Notes: generated by a model not told the origin, from the letters alone. A stretch of DNA of 64,000 nucleotides from Blastomyces gilchristii SLH14081 (GCF_000003855.2 NW_003101682.1:5057747-5121746), one strand, 5' to 3'. Shown: positions 24,601 to 36,397, numbered from the stretch's first letter. Translations and numbers: made by a program.

Positions 24601-25480
24601 TCAGTAAATACTGATCAGCTTTTTACTATTATCTTATAATAAGACATCTCCTCAGTACTGCATTTCATTCACAGATAGATAATCAGACTGAATATCAGAA
24701 TCAGATACTAAAACAGCATCTTCAAGCATTCTATTTATATTATTAGAATGATTGACTTAAACATCTTCTGATCACTGAATTTGTATATAATAATGCAAAG
24801 AATGCAATCTTAAAGATATCTTCTTTCTATACTTATTATAAATATAATTCTTCATTATTCAGTGACATCACAGACAATATTTCAAAGAAAGAGATAGACA
24901 GTCAGAATATTGAACAGATACAGAGAACAGAGTATCTCTTAGTATCAGAAGTAAAAGTAAGATTGAAACTTTTAAATAAAATTCATAAGAAGATGATAAA
25001 AAGCATTCACTGCACTCAGAAGTGATAGATAAAATACTATAATTGAAAACATCTTTCAATGAAGTTCTTGATAGAGAATCAAGTACTACTTTCAGTAAAG
25101 AATATCAAGACAATAAGATTATATAAGAAGCTCAGTGAGCAGTGACTAGAATCTTTCTCAGTAATAAGAGTAGTGAATAAGCAGGTATATGAGTTGAAAT
25201 TACTCACAGAATTGAAATCAATTCATTCTGTTTTTCATATTTCTTATTTAAAGCTCTATAAGCAATACTCTGAGACAGAGCTGTCTCAGCTGAATAATAT
25301 TGAAATTGAGAGTAATACTGAATATCTTATGAAGAAAATATTGAATAAGTAAATATATTACAGTAAGCTTCAATATCTCATTAAATGAGAAAATTATTCA
25401 TTGTCAGAGAATTCATGAAAACTGCTTAAGTATTTAGAAAATGCTGAGAAAGAGATTGTAAGCTATAAGATGACTAGTAG
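21661..25480 (+). pseudogene. G2 pol: protease, RT, RNase H, integrase, chromodomain
   Basis: Domains appear in the usual order. The protease site LLDSG-type is mutated to LLDFR at about 21735-21750. RT spans about 22380-22900 with an intact YLDDILIFS at about 22766-22792 and LYIDYRGLNK at 22466. RNase H lies at about 23140-23420. The integrase zinc-binding part is at about 24160-24310 with its cysteines changed to Tyr. The catalytic core starts at 24390, where the first Asp is now Asn. The chromodomain is at about 25317-25450 (YLIKWENY, then NSWKLL). Such chromodomains steer integration to H3K9-methylated chromatin. Stops are mainly TGA at former Trp or Arg codons. Confidence 0.88.
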
Positions 25481-26222
25481 AGATTATCTCATTATACATC
25501 AGAGATATTGAGTAAGAAATACTGCTTAAGACTTCTTATTTTTCTTAAAGAGTTTTTTAAAGATAATCTTATAATGATGAGCTGATATCTTATAGACTCT
25601 GTAGTACTCTTCTTCTATTTTCTCTCAAAGAATTTTTTAGAAGTTTAATAAGACTATATAAGTATAAAATTCCTGAAGTAGTTAGAGAAAAGAAATATTG
25701 AAAATTAATAAAAAGATTAATATTATTGATCTACAGACTGCTGCTATTCTAATAGAGCTGCAGTCTGCTGAAAAAGTAAAAAGAGAAATCAGAGTCTACT
25801 CATCAATAATCACATCTTCATTAAACTCATTCTTCATTATTGAAGTCTTCAGCATTAGTATCTTTATCTGCTAAGAAGTTAGTACTGCAGCATTACAGAA
25901 GAGCATGAGAAATGTATAAAAATATCAACTTATTAACTTATAAAGTATCTTAGTTATCTACTTCAATTGAAGCAAGATTCTCTTTAATTAATGATTAATC
26001 TTCACAGTGCTTTCAACAGCAGTATCAACTGATCTCTTCTTAAGATTAGTCATTCTGAGGTGTTTTTTTATCTTGAAGATTCATACTTTCATCTTCTTTT
26101 GCAGATGAGCAAGAGGAATCTTCTCAGTCTTGATAGAATTCATTAATACTTAAAGCTCTGAGACTCTCACTCTGTACTGCTTGAGTATCTAGACTTCTTA
26201 TCAGAGCTGATACAATGTCTTT
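25481..26222. other. G2 post-pol spacer
   Basis: Between the pol end and the antisense frame. Mutated, AT-rich, with short frames only. I recognise nothing, though it may hold the downstream end of the antisense gene on the minus strand. Confidence 0.5.
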
Positions 26223-26801
26223 CTATGAGATAATACTTACAGAGAGACAGGAGTTATTGTTACAGATACAATGAAAATAATAAGAGTGAGAGAAGAAGTA
26301 GGTGTATAAAATCCCCCTCTTCTTCAGCTGCTTAATACAGTACAGACAAGTAGCAGTGCTAGTCAGAGACTGCACTGAAGCCTTCTTATAGAGAGAAGAT
26401 AAAGAAACTGCAGAATTCTGCAGACTTAACTCAGCAGCATTCTGAGCAGGGCTCAGGCATGCTGTGAAAGAGAAACTATGAATTGAGCTTCTCAGAGTCA
26501 CTGTCTCTGAAATCAAGCTCTTCCCAGGTTTCTCTCTGAATGATCACATGAGGTCATATGCCACTGTATTGACTGAGAGAAGGAGCAGTGTTGCAACAGT
26601 GATGAAGAGAGCAGAGAACAGACTGAATGTAGACACACTGACTGGCAGAAGAGATGACATCTCACTGCAAGGCACAGCAACTATCACTGCAGCTGCAAGA
26701 GAAGCAGAAGAAGATGTGATAATGAGAGCAGTGCTTCTGCAGCTCATTGATATCACTGTCTTCAACCTGACTTTTCTGATAGTCACAGAGATCACAGTCA
26801 C
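26223..26801 (-). pseudogene. Antisense Cys-rich frame in G2
   Basis: On the strand opposite to gag-pol, about 190 codons read through with a single TGA (complement of 26544-26546). The product starts with a Ser/Ile/Val-rich part and ends with a Cys cluster: CLYC, then 22 residues, then CICNNNSC. A comparable frame lies in the same place in G3 and in both G1 copies. I do not recognise the family. The Cys spacing suggests metal binding. G3 is inserted 124 bp upstream of its visible start, so an upstream part may lie at 35155-35516. Confidence 0.45.
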
Positions 26802-26924
26802 ATCACAAAGATATTTATTTACTAGAAAATATCAGAATAAGCTTCTTATTATCTTCTAAGAATAATGCTCTCATGCACTCACTATTATAGATGAGAAAGA
26901 AGGGAGAAAAATGTGTCATAAAGA

Positions 26925-27107
26925 TGTGGTTCGGAAGAACGTACGACCGTCGGATAATACCGCGGCCGCTTCCGAACTACTAGCATACGCGTACAAGTGT
27001 AAAGGGGCCATAGCGGCTGCTAATTAAATTAGCGTACAAGATTCAATATATAAGAAGCCGGCATACACCTGTAATCGTATGCTGGCTGAAGCAACCTTTG
27101 AATCACA
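26925..27107 (+). repeat. 5' LTR of G3
   Basis: 183 bp with many intact CpG (CCGCGGCCGC, ACGCGT). It differs from the 3' LTR by a small number of C/T or G/A changes, for example GTACGACCGTCGG against ATATGACTGTCAG. Unlike the element inside, it is almost unmutated. Confidence 0.93.
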
Positions 27108-27510
27108 TCTGATAGCATGTCTAAAAACTGGTGAGAAGTGCAGGCTTCTCCAGGGCATGATAATTCCACCTACAAAGTGATTTGTAGTTATCATGCCAGT
27201 GTGGTTCTAGAACACCTCAAAAGATAGCATATGAAAAGTGGTGAGTGGAAGAGTATTCAATTGATACTGCTGCTTCACTTGTTAAGGGAAAACTCCACGC
27301 CCAGGTGAATGCCATGTATGCAAATGAATGAGATGTGAGAAAAGAAATGAAAGCAGTGAATCAGATTCAAAGAAGTCTGCTCCCTACTCAAAAGAAGAAT
27401 AAAAGAAAGAGTGATCATCATCAGAGTTGTACAATGATAACAGAAATCATATAATGATATAGTAATATAATGATAGATATCATACAATCAACCAGAAATC
27501 AATCACTGAA
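27108..27510 (+). other. G3 leader between 5' LTR and gag
   Basis: About 400 bp of untranslated leader containing the hairpin above and a smaller possible one (GGTGAGAAG with CTTCTCC, 27130-27151). No primer-binding site could be assigned to a tRNA with confidence. Confidence 0.5.
27154..27197 (+). ncRNA. Two-part hairpin in the G3 leader
   Basis: GGCATGATAA (27154-27163) pairs perfectly with TTATCATGCC (27188-27197). Inside, CTACAAA (27170-27176) pairs with TTTGTAG (27181-27187) around a GTGA loop, with a six-base bulge (TTCCAC) on one side. The pairing of 17 bases survived although C-to-T mutation hit the surroundings. It lies about 46 bp downstream of the 5' LTR, where retrotransposon RNAs carry packaging or dimerisation signals. 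That role is inference. Confidence 0.5.
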
Positions 27511-28930
27511 ATGAATATCTTCTTTAGTCAATATAAACAACACTCTTCTCTGCTACCTGAATCAGAAGATATGCAGAACCTCTCAGAGAGTTTACTTGAA
27601 GCAGTAAGAAAAGCAGCTGAGATCACTGAATCAGAATTGAAGCTCTGTACACATACAAGAATTCTAAACAAGATCAAGACCTTGCGTACACAGTGGCAGG
27701 CCAAGGCAGAAGTCAAACAACAATTGATATTCACTGCAGATCAAGCATTCACTATGAAGAGCTTCACTGATGCAATCACCATCATCAATAAGAATAGAGA
27801 AAACCAGATCTTAGGCCTGTAGCAGAAGATCAAACATTTACACAGACAGACAACTACACTGAACCTGAAGATCTCATCACAATCATTCACAACCTCTTCA
27901 GAAGTGTACACACCATCAGAGACTGCTGCACAGGATGAGAATCTGAGCATGAAATATATCAAGCCAGGAGATCTGCTGAAGTCATCAAGCTTCAATGACA
28001 ACTGAAAAAATGATGCTGCAATCAGCTGGCTAAGTCAGATGCAATCATATTATTGAATTGAATATGAACTCACAGGCAGACAGTCAATGAAATTCCAACA
28101 AGTCTTAAGATCTGCCGCATTCCTACGTGGAAAAGTGAAGTTATTATGAATGACTGATGAAAAGATGAACCTCACAGATCTGAAGTGATATTCATTCTCA
28201 TAAACATGGAATGAGTTTTCCAAATGAATCTTGCACAACTTTGAGAAAGTGAATGCATGAGACAAGCATTACAAATGCTTCACTGAGTGTAGACAAGTGA
28301 GCAATCTTACATCATACTTCACACACTTCAGTTTACACTATCTCACATTGAATGAAGAGCTTTTAACATCTTTCTGTTTACAGATCTTCATTCATAATCT
28401 TACACCTGAGTTGAGAGCAGAATGAAAATGCTTAACCTTGCAACCAGGCATGATGGAAGAAGCATACAACATCCTCATCATACAGGAACAAGTGAGTCAA
28501 TTGTGACAGAAAATACTGCAATCAAGTATGTCTCAGTGAAGAACAGATAATCAGACTTCTATGATACAAGTCACACACCTGAATGTGATGAATCTAGATC
28601 TGAATGTCATTGCTAAAGCACTGAATCCCCTGAAAAAGGAATTCTCTGAGTGAAAATCTTGATATTGTGAGCATTGAGCTTGTTTCAACTGCAGATGCTA
28701 AAATCATGATATAAAAGATTGCATTCAGTGTGTGCAGTCAAAAAACTAGCAGAATCAGTGAGCTCAGAGATACTCACTGATATTCTATAAAAAGTCTTCA
28801 AAGTGAAAGAGATGTCTGTGTTAGATGACTCTCTGAATTCTGTGAATGTAAAGAAGAAGCAGGCTCCTGACTGAGATATGAATGAGAATGAAGTGAACAC
28901 TCATCTCAATGTCTTGAGGCCTGAAATGTT
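27511..28930 (+). pseudogene. G3 gag
   Basis: An ATG at 27511 opens 103 codons (MNIFFSQYKQH onward), ended by TAG where the frame seems to continue. Further gag follows with mostly TGA stops. A complete zinc knuckle with spacing C-x2-C-x4-H-x4-C (CFNC, then H, then C) lies near 28690-28725. A second Cys/His pair (YCEH) precedes it. The charged region before the knuckle is typical of gag. Confidence 0.75.
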
Positions 28931-31900
28931 AATGTATAAGAGGCACTTGAATAAGAATCAAGAGATGGCTGCAAAAGTGTTAGCAGACACAGAAGCTTTA
29001 ACACAATATATTAATGATTATATAATTCAAAGATTGAAAGAGATCTGCTGAGTAAAGAATCTCTGATACATAAGATTATCTGATAACTGATATTTGATAT
29101 CACCTGTAAAAGTAAGAGTTCCCTTGTACTTCAGAGAATGGTCTTGCTATATTTGAGCATGAGAGCTGCAGAATGTGGAATACAACCTTATTCTTGAACT
29201 TGATTGGTTCCAAAGGTTCAATCCGCAGATTCAATAGTGTACATGCCATATGCAGTTGACTGATAGGAAGAAAATGGTTCATATGATTCTACCAACTGAT
29301 ATGAGAAGGACATTCCACACCTCTGGTATAGAAGGGTTAAATCTGCTTACACATCAACAAGCAAAGAGAATGATTCACAAGATCTCATCTGAAAGCATTC
29401 TGTATGTCATACAGGACCTGGAAGTGAAGGAAACCAAGATAAAAGATATGCAGGAGGATAAGTGTATGAAGAAGCTTCTGAAGAAGCATGAAAAGGTCTT
29501 CTGAACAGATCTTCCACCGGAATTGCCACTGGAATGAGGATTCGTACATGAGATTGACACAGGGGACACAAAACCAGTCAATCAGAATGCATACCCCCTG
29601 TCACAAATGCATCTCAAAGAACAGAAGCATCAGATCACAGACCTTCTAGAACATGATCTCATACAATCCTCATCAAGCGCGTGGGGCTTTCCAGTCCTAT
29701 TCATGAAAAAGATGAGTGGAGAGTGGCAGATGTGTATCAATTATTGAGCACTCAACAAGCTAATGATCAAGAATGAATATTCACTGCCACAAATCCAACA
29801 ACAGTTGAATACAGTCAGAAATGCCTGATATCTATTGAAGATCAATCTTCTCTCAGAATACTGGCAGATTCATATAAGCAAACTGTCAGTCCTGTGAACC
29901 ATGTTTAATACACAATGAGAGAAGTTTGAATTCCTAGCAATGTCATTCAGTCTGACAAATGTGTCTGTCATCTTTCAAATGATGATGAATACAATCCTTT
30001 ATAAACAGAATGAAACCTCATGTCTTGTATATCTCAATGACATTCTAGTCTTTTCAAACTCATACAATGAAATATCTGAAGTATCTTGATGAAGTGCTTA
30101 TAACTCTGGCAGAGCATAAGCTCTACATCAAATCAATCAAGTGTGTGTTTGAAATGGAAGAGTTGGAGTTTGTGGGACATGTAATGAGTGATGGCTGTAT
30201 ATATCTCATTCTGGAGAAATTGAATGTCATAGCGAATTGACCATGGCTGAGAAACATACATCATATACAACAGTTTCTTGAGTTGGTCTCATACTACTGC
30301 AGGTTCATCAAGGATTTCATATGAATATCTGCACCACTCTCAGATCTCTTAAGAGAAATGGATGCAAATCTGTGAAAGAAGAAGTTTCATTCAATCATCT
30401 GAAATGCTGCATGCAAAGAGGCTTTTCTCACACTGAGAGAATGTGTAACAACATTCTCAGTACTTATTCAATCAGATTGTGATAAACCTTTCTACATTGA
30501 GATGAACACATCTGAATGAGCTATCAGAGACACCCTTCTACAGATGGGTAAGAATGGCAAGCTGCACTCAGTGACATACAATGGTAGGAAACTATCAGGT
30601 GCTGAGCTCAATTACCCAGTGCATGAAAAGGAATTGCTAGCAATCAAGCACATGCTGGCATTGTGGGATAGATATATTGACAACAGGCATACAACAACAG
30701 TGATCACAGATCACAAAAGCCTCATCTATCTACAATCAATGACAAAACCTTTCAAATGCTTAGCATGTTGAATCTCAGAGTTCCAAGTGTATGATCTTCA
30801 TATCAAATACTGAAAGGGATTGAACACAGTGATGCTGGACACAATCAGTTGCAGACCTGATTTCATGAGTGAGGGTTCTGTGAACCAGGTACAAGGGACA
30901 TTCACATTAAATGTGCTGAGAGAATGCAAGGAATCAGAATGAGTGAACATCATGATCTCTCACTTAAAGAATGACAAGGTGTCAGATGACAAGCATCTCA
31001 TGAGAGTAGTAGAAGAGATGCTTCTGAACTTCAAGCTGGGGAAATTGAGAAACAAAAATGACATTGTGCTTTACCATGATCTAGGATACACAGAAGCTCT
31101 CTATCTAGAACCTTCATTTAGATGCAACTTGGTGGCTCGCATGCACAAGGAATTCAGTCACTTAGGAAGCCCTGAACTCATGAGCATACTTGAATCAAGA
31201 GCATACTGATCAAGCATGGCCGAGGACATCCAGGTGTACACTCACAAGTGCCTGAATTGCCAGGTCATGAAAGGATCTAAGAAAGGATTAGAATGCAAGA
31301 AAGCACAACATCAGGTAGAGTGTACAATACAACTGTTCAAATGATGGGAGATGGACCTCATAGGCATATTGCCGCGAACATCAAATGAAAATCAATGGAT
31401 AATCACTGCTATTGATTACACTACTGGCTGGCCAGTTGTGAGAGCAGTTTCAGAGATGACAGAGAAGGTGATGACAAAGTTCCTACATGATGAGATCTAT
31501 GTCAACTATGGAATGCTGTGTGAGATTCTAACTGATAATGATGTGAACCTCATAGAAGGAGCAGTGAGGCATTTCATGGGCCAGTTACAGACAAGACATT
31601 GTAGAACAATGTCATACCACTCATGGATGAACAGGAAGATGGAACACTTGAATGAAATCTTAGGCAACATGCTGACAAAATATCTAGTGAGTAAGCCTAT
31701 GAGACTATGAGATGAATATCTCAGGCAGGCGCTATTGATCACATGGATTTGACAGCATGCAGTCTTCAAGTGTTCATTATTCTACCTGTTGTATGAATTG
31801 CATCCGTGCATTCTGAAGAATGTTTTGAAAAAGATGAGGGAGAAAGCAGTTGCGAACACAGCAGGAACAGCAGTTGCAGATGCAACAGTCACAGACATAG

Positions 31901-32770
31901 AATCAAGATTGAAAGAGATCAGCCATGCATGTATAAAAGCTAATGAGTTACTTCTGAACTGAGCAATTCAATCAAAAAGAATATGAGACTCACTTGTTAA
32001 GGAATCAAGTCTCAAGATAAGAATGTGAGTTCTCATATGCAATGAGAGTTCTGAGAAGTTCCAACCTAGGTGGTTTGAGCCATATAAAATACTCAAATCA
32101 CATTCTCTGGGAATGTATGCATTGAAAGAACCAGAGGAACAGATCTTACACAACTTAATCAATGATTTATGACTTGTGAAAGCAAAGATGCAAGACCTGA
32201 GCAGATTATGATCATCTGCAGCACTATCATCAGCATTGAAAAAGAAGAGACTTACAATTGAAAAGTCTTACAAAGTAAGAGAAATCATAGACACTTACAA
32301 ATCAGATAATCTCACTTATTTCAATCTTTTCACAATTATAAGGAAAGAATGAGAAGAAATGAAGAAATCAGATGAATGCCACACTTCAATAAGTGATGAG
32401 ACTGTAGCTGGTCATATGATAATGTGCTGCAGACAGCAGGTGCAACACAGTAAAGAGCAGTCTTAAAGCAGCAGACTTGCACATGAATCAGATTACAGAA
32501 GAAAAAGGAATTCAGAGTTGAATTCAACTGTTTACATCAGTTCAATTGCAGAGATCACAGAGAATGAACTATCTGAAACATTCATGAATATGTGAGATCA
32601 AGTCATCTCAACCTCTGAGGACACTCAGAGATCAGATGAGATTAGTTTTAATGAGCTGTTCACTGTAGTGATCTGAGTGAGTGAAGAGAGACAGTATAAT
32701 GTATGAGACAGAATCACAAAAAGTTAGAAGCTACTGAACCTAGTCACTGAACACTGTATCATATAGAGGT
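28931..32770 (+). pseudogene. G3 pol: protease, RT, RNase H, integrase and long tail
   Basis: The protease site reads ADTEALTQYI near 28990 (Gly to Glu). RT covers about 29560-30120, where the catalytic box reads YLND in place of YLDD near 30030. RNase H spans 30460-30840 (open stretch 30544-30771 with ITDHKSLIYL). The integrase zinc finger lies near 31140-31270 (HKEFSHLG, then CLNCQ). Its core at 31351-31710 keeps the first Asp (AIDYTTGW), LTDND and the Glu in MEHLNEIL. After integrase an open-with-TGA region of about 200 codons (32160-32770) follows, with no chromodomain and no family I know. Almost all stops are TGA. At least one frame change lies between 29504 and 30544. Confidence 0.85.
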
Positions 32771-33004
32771 TGTGTAAGAGTAGTGACTAGCAGATAGAGA
32801 AAAAGTATAAGAAAAGAGATGATGAATTGATCATCAACTGTAAGAGTCAACTGCAAAAGACAAATATTATCATACACACTTCATTCATTTTCATACATCA
32901 CATATTTAATCTATTTTCAATGTCATGTCACTTGAAAAACATCAAAAATAAAGGAAATCTCAAAACTCAAGATCTGCAAGGGATTTGAAGATTGCAAGTC
33001 ACTC

Positions 33005-34430
33005 TCACAACAACACTGTACACATCTTCAATTCCTCTATCACTCTGCATATGACATTAATGTCATTGATCACAAGATTGGCTGGAATGCCAATATAGAA
33101 ATGTGCATGTGTATGTGTAGAGAAATTGAAGAAGAGCACAGAATCTGCAGGATCAGAAGCCAGAGCAGAGAGAGTGAAGATGGAAGAAATAGAAGAAGAA
33201 GAAGACACAGAACTAGATGAATGATGAGAGTCATCTGAAGCTGAACACTTATAACTCAGTATGCGCACAATCTTCTCTGTAGAGAAGAGAGAGAAAGTGA
33301 CAGAAGAAGCTTAAGAGCAGAAGAGAGTAGTCTCAGTGATGTTATCATCTTCAATCAGAATGACCTCTGATATCAGAGCAACTAAGAATCATTGTTAGCA
33401 TATGAAAATCACAAAATCAGAGATGAGAACAGTTACTGAACAAACATCTGCTGGCCTTAGAATTGTATGCACAATTACAACACACATGAGACTTCTCAGA
33501 AAGAGAGAGAGGAACACAGAGGAATGCAGAAAGCAGAACACAGTGTGTGAACAGCTCATTCTCACAATGACACTTCAGACAAGACATATGAGTCTCACAT
33601 CTGTGAGTGTAAAAGAGTACAACATCTGTGTTCTCATTTCTGAAAACATGAATATCTTTCACCTGCACCATGAAGTCAGATGACAGACATCAGAGAATAG
33701 ATCAATATGAATTGATCATTCTGAAGAAATTCATCAGAGTGAATGTTCTCACAATGTTGAACTTTACAATTGTAAAAAGCTTCTTGATGTCTGTGAATGT
33801 CATGACTTCATGCACAGTAAAACCCATAACAATTTTCTCTAAGAATAGAAAAATCAGCATCAGATTGAAAAGATGAAAAGAAAAAGACTCATGATCTCAA
33901 CACTGTTGAGAAGAGAGGTGATTCTCTGATATGAATAAATGATTGTCTCATCACAAATATTTAAAATGAATGTAATAATCAGTGTTCATGACTGAGCTTC
34001 AGATAGTCATGTCATACACAGTCTTCATACAATAAATCATTCTGAGAGTCAGCAAGAAGAGCAGGAGTGTACACACTGAAAGATATGATTCATTAAGTCT
34101 ACACAACATCTCCTTGAATCAGGGAGAGCTGATAACAAAAGCAGAGACAGCAAAACCAGAAGTGACAGAAGTGAGGGTCGCGGGAACAGAGGTAGCAGGA
34201 GTGGGAGAACCAGACACAGAAGCAGGTGTAGGAGATTGGGGGGGAGTGGCAGAGGAAGAAACAGAGGAGGGAGAGAAGAATACAGAAGACTCAGCCACAC
34301 ATGGCATGAACAATTCCTTCATTATCATGTTCTCCAAGTTCTCAATCAATGATTCAACATTGAGTTCACTATTATCAATGAACACAGATCTGTCAACACA
34401 TGACAATTCTACACAAATAAAAACAAACAT
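33005..34430 (-). pseudogene. Antisense Cys-rich frame in G3
   Basis: Opposite to gag-pol, between the pol tail and the 3' LTR. Three open blocks lie in order on the minus strand. Block 34430-34119 is acidic and then Pro/Ser/Thr-rich. Block 33671-33417 is Cys-rich, with CLKC near its middle and CCNC-x8-C at its end, plus further Cys. Block 33268-33005 is Ser-rich and then hydrophobic. The first two share a frame and are separated by TGA-type stops. The layout parallels the antisense frames of G2 and G1. It might be a DNA- or RNA-binding regulator, but I recognise no family. Confidence 0.5.
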
Positions 34431-34971
34431 ATCAGTATCTGTGTCTATGCAAAATCATGCCAGAAAACACAATCAGGAACTCACTGAGAAGAGAAACAGT
34501 CAAGGGCATACAAGAAGATATGTCATCATCCATGATAATACATCATTCTGGTGATCATTAGAAGATAAACAAGCCCTGACCATGTTTCACAATGTGTTAC
34601 ACTTACTGCTAACAAACTGCCTGGTATGAGCACTACAATGATACTTATTGTGAGAATGAAGAACCATTGCCAGAAACATGTACAATGTGATAGATGAACA
34701 GATAGAAAGAGTTGAACAGAAGAAGGAGTAGAAATCTTGAATGATGATGGCATTCAATGATGATGGAATGAAGAAGATGGTTGAAGAATGAGAAAAGTTA
34801 GTGAATGAGTGATGTAATATAGTGAAAGTTTCTTTGTAAGAGCATACACAGAATGCTAGCTGAATCAGGAATAGGTCACACAATTGTAAAACACTAGTGG
34901 CAAGCTAATCTGCATGAAGCTAGGATGTATGACATAGTCATGTGAGTGTGACTGAATCTGGTGAGGGAGGA

Positions 34972-35154
34972 TGTGGTTCGGAAGAACATATGACTGTCAG
35001 ATAATACCGCGGCCGCTTCCGAACTACTAGTGTACACGTATGAGTGTAAAGGGGCCATAGCAGCCGCTAATTAAATTAGCGTACAAGATTCAATATATAA
35101 GAAGCCGGCGTACGCCTGTAATTGTACGCTGGCTGAAGCAACCTTTGAATCACA
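34972..35154 (+). repeat. 3' LTR of G3
   Basis: 183 bp, nearly identical to the 5' LTR. It keeps the motif ACCGCGGCCGC and ends ATCACA. Confidence 0.93.
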
Positions 35155-35516
35155 AAGAGGAAAAATCTTTTCAAAAAATCCTGTCACTACTGTTAGCTTT
35201 ATCTCTAAAACACATCACTTTTACAGAGAATTTCATATATAGAATGAAATATGATGAGAGATCTGTGAGTCACTTATTAACTACATTTTTCATATTTTAA
35301 ATTAATATATAAGAAACTCACTTATCACATGTTTGATTTGAATGAAGATGAGAAAAGAAAGATTTACATAGTCAGCAGAAAAACTCATCTATTTCTTTAT
35401 ATTATATGCAGCACATGCACTGTCAATTGATTGATAACTGTTATTATACAACAAAGATAACTTCTAATTCAGTAATCTTAAGAGTATAGAGACTATGTCT
35501 TTAAAGAAAAGAGTAT
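35155..35516 (+). other. G2 segment between G3 and the G2 3' LTR
   Basis: The rest of G2, strongly AT-rich. It ends in the purine-rich AAAGAAAAGAG just before the 3' LTR. No coding sequence is recognised. Confidence 0.7.
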
Positions 35517-36052
35517 TATTATGCTCTCAGCTGTATCAAGGCTCTGCTGCAGTTTTACACAGCTTATCACTTTTATACAGATGATTTCATTCTATCTGAA
35601 CTAGTTTTCAATCACTCTATGACATTATTCAGATATATTATAGAAAGATCTGATTAATGAATAAGAGAACTCTGCTTCTATATAAGATCAGCAGATTACT
35701 CTTTCTTAACAATGAGATGCTGCTAAGATATCACTTCAGCTATTCTCACTTATGAAATGAGAGAAGAGTATTCACTCATTGTCTATATAGAATAGCTAGA
35801 TACTGACTTCTTATCAAAGAAGTCAGTGATTTGTTTCTTTTCTTCTACTGAAATATATACAAGAGTTACTGCATATCTTATATAATCTTCTTAGTATACT
35901 AAGTATCATATCTGTGATATTCTCATAATAACTCTGTAGCCTACAAGCTCACTATTCAAGCAAGATAGTCAAGCTCACTTATACAGCTTCTTAAACAACT
36001 ATCTCTATATAACATCACTGACTAGTCACTGCTTCGGTTCTGCCACATTACA
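35517..36052 (+). repeat. 3' LTR of G2
   Basis: 536 bp, starting TATTATGCTC (mutated TGTCACGCTC) and ending CCACATTACA. The inner edge is mutated, while the last 30 bp at the outer edge keep CGG and CC. This is the mirror image of the 5' LTR. Confidence 0.92.
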
Positions 36053-36119
36053 ATTTAACAGAGAGTGTTATCAAATATCATTACTTTTCTGAATACAGAT
36101 TATAATTTATATAATTTTA

Positions 36120-36270
36120 ATTATAAAAAAAATATAAAATACAAAAAAAAACAAAAAACAAAAAATAAAATAAAAACAAGAAAAAATCAGAATGAAAAAA
36201 AAAGAGAAAGAAAAAAAAATAAAAAAAAGAAAAGAAAAAGAAAAAAATAAAAAATAAAAATAAAAAAAAT
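36120..36270. repeat. A-rich purine tract in T1
   Basis: About 150 bp of A runs broken by G, C or T. The same tract occurs at 45560-45760 in T2 and 60350-60490 in T3, so it is part of the hAT element and not random decay. Frames of Phe or Lys runs across it are not genes. Confidence 0.8.
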
Positions 36271-36397
36271 CAAGATCACAGAGCTGCAGTATCTTTAAAA
36301 TACTCACTTCTCAGAGTCTTTGCAATGTTCATTATTAACTGTGTATTTCTTACAGTGAGAGTAACACAGCTATGATGAGTCATTGTCTTAACATCAT

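Larger units (their letters stand above)
26925..35154 (+). mobile_element. G3: youngest Ty3/gypsy element
   Basis: Two 183-bp LTRs (26925-27107 and 34972-35154) start TGTGGTTCGG and end ATCACA. Flanks are aaga (26921-26924 and 35155-35158), or aaaga if the last A of the LTR is counted. A purine-rich tract (GGTGAGGGAGGA) directly precedes the 3' LTR. The element spans 8.23 kb with no further insertion. It keeps many CpA/TpG and some CC/GG, so it has suffered least. It lies in the 3' part of G2. No chromodomain is seen, unlike in G1, G2 and G4. Confidence 0.93.
20041..36052 (+). mobile_element. G2: chromovirus (Ty3/gypsy) interrupted by G3
   Basis: Two LTRs of identical length (536 bp, 20041-20576 and 35517-36052) bracket gag-pol on the plus strand. 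Target duplications are imperfect (attat at 20036-20040, attta at 36053-36057). The T1 sequence broken at 20040 continues at 36053, as shown by the uninterrupted T2 sequence near 45495. Without G3 the element is about 7.8 kb. It encodes gag, protease, RT, RNase H, integrase and a chromodomain, all with stops, most of them TGA. Confidence 0.92.

Noticed and set aside
20766..32770. TGA seems to read as Trp throughout pol, as in mitochondrial or Mycoplasma codes
   Set aside because: The motifs also show Pro to Ser, Gly to Asn and Arg to TGA changes from CC, GG and CG loss, and the intact genes before 16.6 kb use TGG for Trp. This is mutation, not a different code or mitochondrial DNA.
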